This document shows positions 62,015 to 64,000 of a stretch of DNA of 64,000 nt, piece by piece; position 1 is the first letter of the stretch; each line of letters opens with the position of its first letter. The position numbers were made by a program, and so were the translations under genes. The stretch comes from Bacteroidota bacterium (lineage in GTDB: Bacteria > Bacteroidota > Bacteroidia > Chitinophagales > Saprospiraceae): contig JASBVF010000020.1 of the NCBI GenBank assembly GCA_030147525.1, positions 124,001 to 188,000 of the forward strand, read 5' to 3'. A model generated the notes under the pieces. The model did no database searches. It was not told the origin of the DNA and saw nothing but the letters and a program-made list of their open reading frames with translations.

Positions 62015-62455
62015 ATGACGTTACAAGATTTAAATAAGCAGATAGCACTCGAATTGGTAGATACCATTTTCAACAGGAAGAGGCTCGATCGCATCGATCA
62101 GTTTTACGCCCAGAATCTTGTGGATCATAGTCTGCCGGAGGGCTTGCCGCCCGGTATCGAAGGAAAGAAAGCGCACATCGCCGCCTTTATCAAAGCTTTT
62201 CCGGATATCGAGGTCCACTACAGGTATCAAATTGCGGAGCACGACATTGTCGCCGGGTATTACACCATGACAGGCACACACCAGGGTTCCCTGGGCGAAA
62301 TTCCCGTCACTGGAAAGAAAATCAACATTTCCGGCGCTGATTTTCTGCGTTTTGAAAACGGCAAGGTCGCCGAACACCGCAACGTGATCAATGATCTTGA
62401 CTTAATGAAACAATTGGGCATTATTCCGGAGGATTACCTCGTGGAAAAGGTTTAG
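62015..62455 (+). CDS. Ester cyclase / SnoaL-like polyketide-cyclase fold protein
   Basis: A 146-residue protein of the NTF2-like SnoaL/ester cyclase family. Visible features are 'FYAQNLVDHSLPEGLPPGIEGKKAHIAAFIKAFPDIEVHYRYQIAEHDIVAGYYTMTGTHQG' (typical helix-beta core with an Asp-His site) and 'FLRFENGKVAEHRNVINDLDLMKQLGII'. Members catalyse ring closures or hydrolyses, or have unknown roles. The gene ends overlapping the M14 carboxypeptidase gene by four bases, tail to tail. Substrate unknown. Confidence 0.88.
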   Translation: MTLQDLNKQIALELVDTIFNRKRLDRIDQFYAQNLVDHSLPEGLPPGIEGKKAHIAAFIKAFPDIEVHYRYQIAEHDIVAGYYTMTGTHQGSLGEIPVTGKKINISGADFLRFENGKVAEHRNVINDLDLMKQLGIIPEDYLVEKV

Positions 62456-63501
62456 CCATTTTCAAGGACTGTGTCTACACCGGCACTCAGAAAGCTCCAT
62501 TGCAAACGCAGCTGATCAGCCACAGGCATGGCTGAAACACCTGCTGCTGCGGCCGCCAGCCGCACCTCCTCGTCTGTCATTTCACCTGACTCCAGCTGCC
62601 GGGTCCACCGGCTCATTGTCAAACTCCAGCGATCGAAAGCCGGATTGGGCCAGCTAAGGTCTTTTTCCTTTTGCGGTAAAATGAAAAGCGGCATTTCCGT
62701 CACCAGTGTCAGACAATCACCGCCAAGGCTGCGAACGCTTTCCATCGAACTGGGGTGAAATTTGGCGGCAGTGACCGGATCGCCGAGATCAAGGAAATGC
62801 CGTTTCATCGCTTCCGAATCAGGACGGGTGCAAAAGCCCTCGCCGATGCGGTAAAATCCCTTCTCCCCTCCCCTGTCGATGTCGAAGAGCGGGTAACCCA
62901 GTTCCGCCGTCCTTTCCCTGCACTGTTGCTGGATCGAATCCGAACGTTCCTGCCATCCCTGCTCGATCAAATACCAGGCACCGAACGACCATCCCATGCC
63001 GTGCAGCGATGCGTGCAGGTGAAACGGCGCTTCAGCCGCCTGCCAGCATTCGTAAACAAATTGATTTTCCGGGCGCAACGCCCCAGCTTTACCCTCGATG
63101 GGAAAACCGTACTCAAGATCATCGCCGGGTAGTTCACGGACCCGGTAACGGAGGTATGCGGGCAGGTCATACATTTCATCGTCATTGGAATACCAGCGCA
63201 AGTTAAGCGCTTCGCCGTCCGGATTGACGTGAGGAACAAGGTACCAGGTAAAATTTTCCAGCAAAGCGTGCCCCGGTGGAAGCGCATCAAGGAATGCGGA
63301 TAACTTGCGGAGCAATCTTGGCCCGGTGGGTTCGTCAGCGTGGCAGCCGGCAATGAGACTGACACGGAAGTCGCCCCGCCCGAAGCGGTAGGCAGGCAGT
63401 GGGCGGCCCTGGCGGGATCGTCCGAGTCGCCAGGGAGCGGGTAGAGAAGCAGGGGCGCTTAGTATTTCAGGAAGACAGGCGTCAAGAAGTTTGTAGATCA
63501 T
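62452..63501 (-). CDS. M14 family zinc carboxypeptidase-like protein
   Basis: A 349-residue peptidase of the M14 (carboxypeptidase A/succinylglutamate desuccinylase-like) group. Zinc ligands His54 and Glu57 are in 'AGCHADEPTG' (51-60); 'YLVPHVNPDGEALN' and 'FHLHASLHGMG' (160-170) give the third His; 'LVTEMPLF' supplies a catalytic Glu. There is no signal peptide, so it is probably cytoplasmic; peptide or amino-acid-conjugate hydrolysis is likely. It converges with the ester cyclase gene. Confidence 0.85.
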   Translation of the reverse strand: MIYKLLDACLPEILSAPASLPAPWRLGRSRQGRPLPAYRFGRGDFRVSLIAGCHADEPTGPRLLRKLSAFLDALPPGHALLENFTWYLVPHVNPDGEALNLRWYSNDDEMYDLPAYLRYRVRELPGDDLEYGFPIEGKAGALRPENQFVYECWQAAEAPFHLHASLHGMGWSFGAWYLIEQGWQERSDSIQQQCRERTAELGYPLFDIDRGGEKGFYRIGEGFCTRPDSEAMKRHFLDLGDPVTAAKFHPSSMESVRSLGGDCLTLVTEMPLFILPQKEKDLSWPNPAFDRWSLTMSRWTRQLESGEMTDEEVRLAAAAAGVSAMPVADQLRLQWSFLSAGVDTVLENG

Positions 63502-63617
63502 CGGTAAAAACGGATAGTAAGGTTAAATCAATTGCAGGATAAAAAACCCCGAACATTCAGTTTGTAATAAACATAGCCATAATCGACTGATCCGGAAAAC
63601 AGGGTAAAATAAAAAAT
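63502..63617. other. Intergenic leader before the repeat mini-ORF
   Basis: No gene is seen. The mini-ORF at 63618 starts a few bases on. Confidence 0.4.
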
Positions 63618-63790
63618 ATGGGTACGTCTATTTGATCAAATGCTACGCCGTATGCAACTTTTACCATGGCAGTTTTAGAAAATACCACACCGTTTCCAAC
63701 TTTTGGTATTGCAGTTTTAAAAAATAGCATGCCTCAAACAACGTTGACGATGGCGAATTTAAAAATATCCATGCCGGTAAAATTTTAGCT
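63618..63790 (+). pseudogene. 42-nt repeat mini-ORF interrupted by TGA
   Basis: Reading from ATG 63618 gives MGTSI, then TGA at 63633-63635, then about 50 more codons to a TAG that ends at 63790. After the TGA come three 42-nt units (63642-63683, 63684-63725, 63726-63767) coding for 14-residue repeats: 'NATPYATFTMAVLE'-, 'NTTPFPTFGIAVLK'- and 'NSMPQTTLTMANLK'-like, followed by 'ISMPVKF'. The units stay in frame and vary in sequence. An internal ATG at 63666 would allow a 41-residue product. It could be a decayed repeat protein, a tiny secreted or antimicrobial-type peptide gene, or chance. Nothing similar was recognised. Confidence 0.4.
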
Positions 63791-63871
63791 TCTATTTATT
63801 TTCTTTGTCCTCAACTTGACGATGGTAAACTCGCCAAACATCAAGCCTCATTTTTTACCAAAAAAACAATC

Positions 63872-64000
63872 ATGAAAAATCTGATTTGCGCCCTCCTCCT
63901 GCTTGTCATTCTGCCCGCAGCTGTTTATTCACAGGTAAGAATACCTAAAACTACTCCGGGCAATAGTACATCGGAGCCTCAGGAACCTTTTCTGTATCTC
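63872..64000 (+). CDS. Secreted protein, partial at window end
   Basis: The first 43 residues of a gene running off the window. The start 'MKNLICALLLLVILPAAVYSQ' is a signal peptide with a likely cut after YSQ, followed by 'VRIPKTTPGNSTSEPQEPFLYL'. Proline- and Ser/Thr-rich sequence suggests a surface or secreted protein; nothing more can be said. Confidence 0.75.
   Translation, partial: MKNLICALLLLVILPAAVYSQVRIPKTTPGNSTSEPQEPFLYL

Overview
The window reads as Bacteroidota chromosome, most likely a Saprospiraceae-type lineage (Saprospiria/Chitinophagia side). This rests on two type IX secretion (T9SS) C-terminal sorting domains, HYR/GEVED adhesin-like repeats, a TonB-type energy transducer, giant propeller-domain sensor kinases, the Bacteroidota -7 promoter element TAnnTTTG in several gene-start regions, and a retinal rhodopsin beside a carotene-cleaving Blh enzyme. 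No rRNA, tRNA, intact insertion sequence or CRISPR array was seen.

Layout. 0-9 kb is a surface-polysaccharide block on the minus strand: a receiver-only regulator, an initiating sugar transferase with a degenerate receiver domain, two family 2 glycosyltransferases, an MBOAT O-acyltransferase and two SGNH-fold partners, preceded by a half-size TolC-like protein. A structured repeat array lies between the two glycosyltransferases. 9-15 kb is a close-packed minus-strand run of housekeeping genes (EVE protein, SpoU methyltransferase, membrane glycosyltransferase, pyrG, cobalamin adenosyltransferase, LolD-type ATPase, gatC). 15-19 kb holds a deoxynucleoside kinase, a DinB-like protein and the phototrophy pair blh-rhodopsin. 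19-27 kb holds lepA, a double-OmpA protein, a PgpH-type HD phosphodiesterase, a DUF5995 protein and a GT4 glycosyltransferase. 27-39 kb is dominated by two very large secreted T9SS cargo proteins, with tryptophanase and a ferredoxin-like membrane protein between them. 39-45 kb has an M16 peptidase, TonB, DUF4058, a cNMP-gated PP2C phosphatase and an S10 carboxypeptidase. 45-57 kb has two propeller histidine kinases with their response regulators, flanking methylmalonyl-CoA mutase. 57-64 kb has RidA, an ECF sigma operon, an ester cyclase and an M14 carboxypeptidase.

Working together: the first block would build and O-acylate an exopolysaccharide. Blh makes retinal for the proton-pumping rhodopsin, whose helix E has the glycine that opens a carotenoid-antenna window in xanthorhodopsins. 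The cobalamin adenosyltransferase would supply the cofactor of the mutase. The secreted protease and the HYR/dockerin/cohesin protein share the T9SS export route.

The least explained material is non-coding or very small: (i) a modular array at 5642-6235, where a 16-base G-rich tag alternates with unit-specific hairpins, one with a compensatory base-pair change; (ii) a candidate structured RNA at about 56848-57086 with promoter, long-range helix, nested hairpins and terminator but no gene; (iii) a 42-nt repeat mini-ORF at 63618-63790 with an in-frame TGA; (iv) REP/BIME-like and long-hairpin elements at 57.1-57.5 kb; (v) gene-end snapback hairpins, each with its own sequence.
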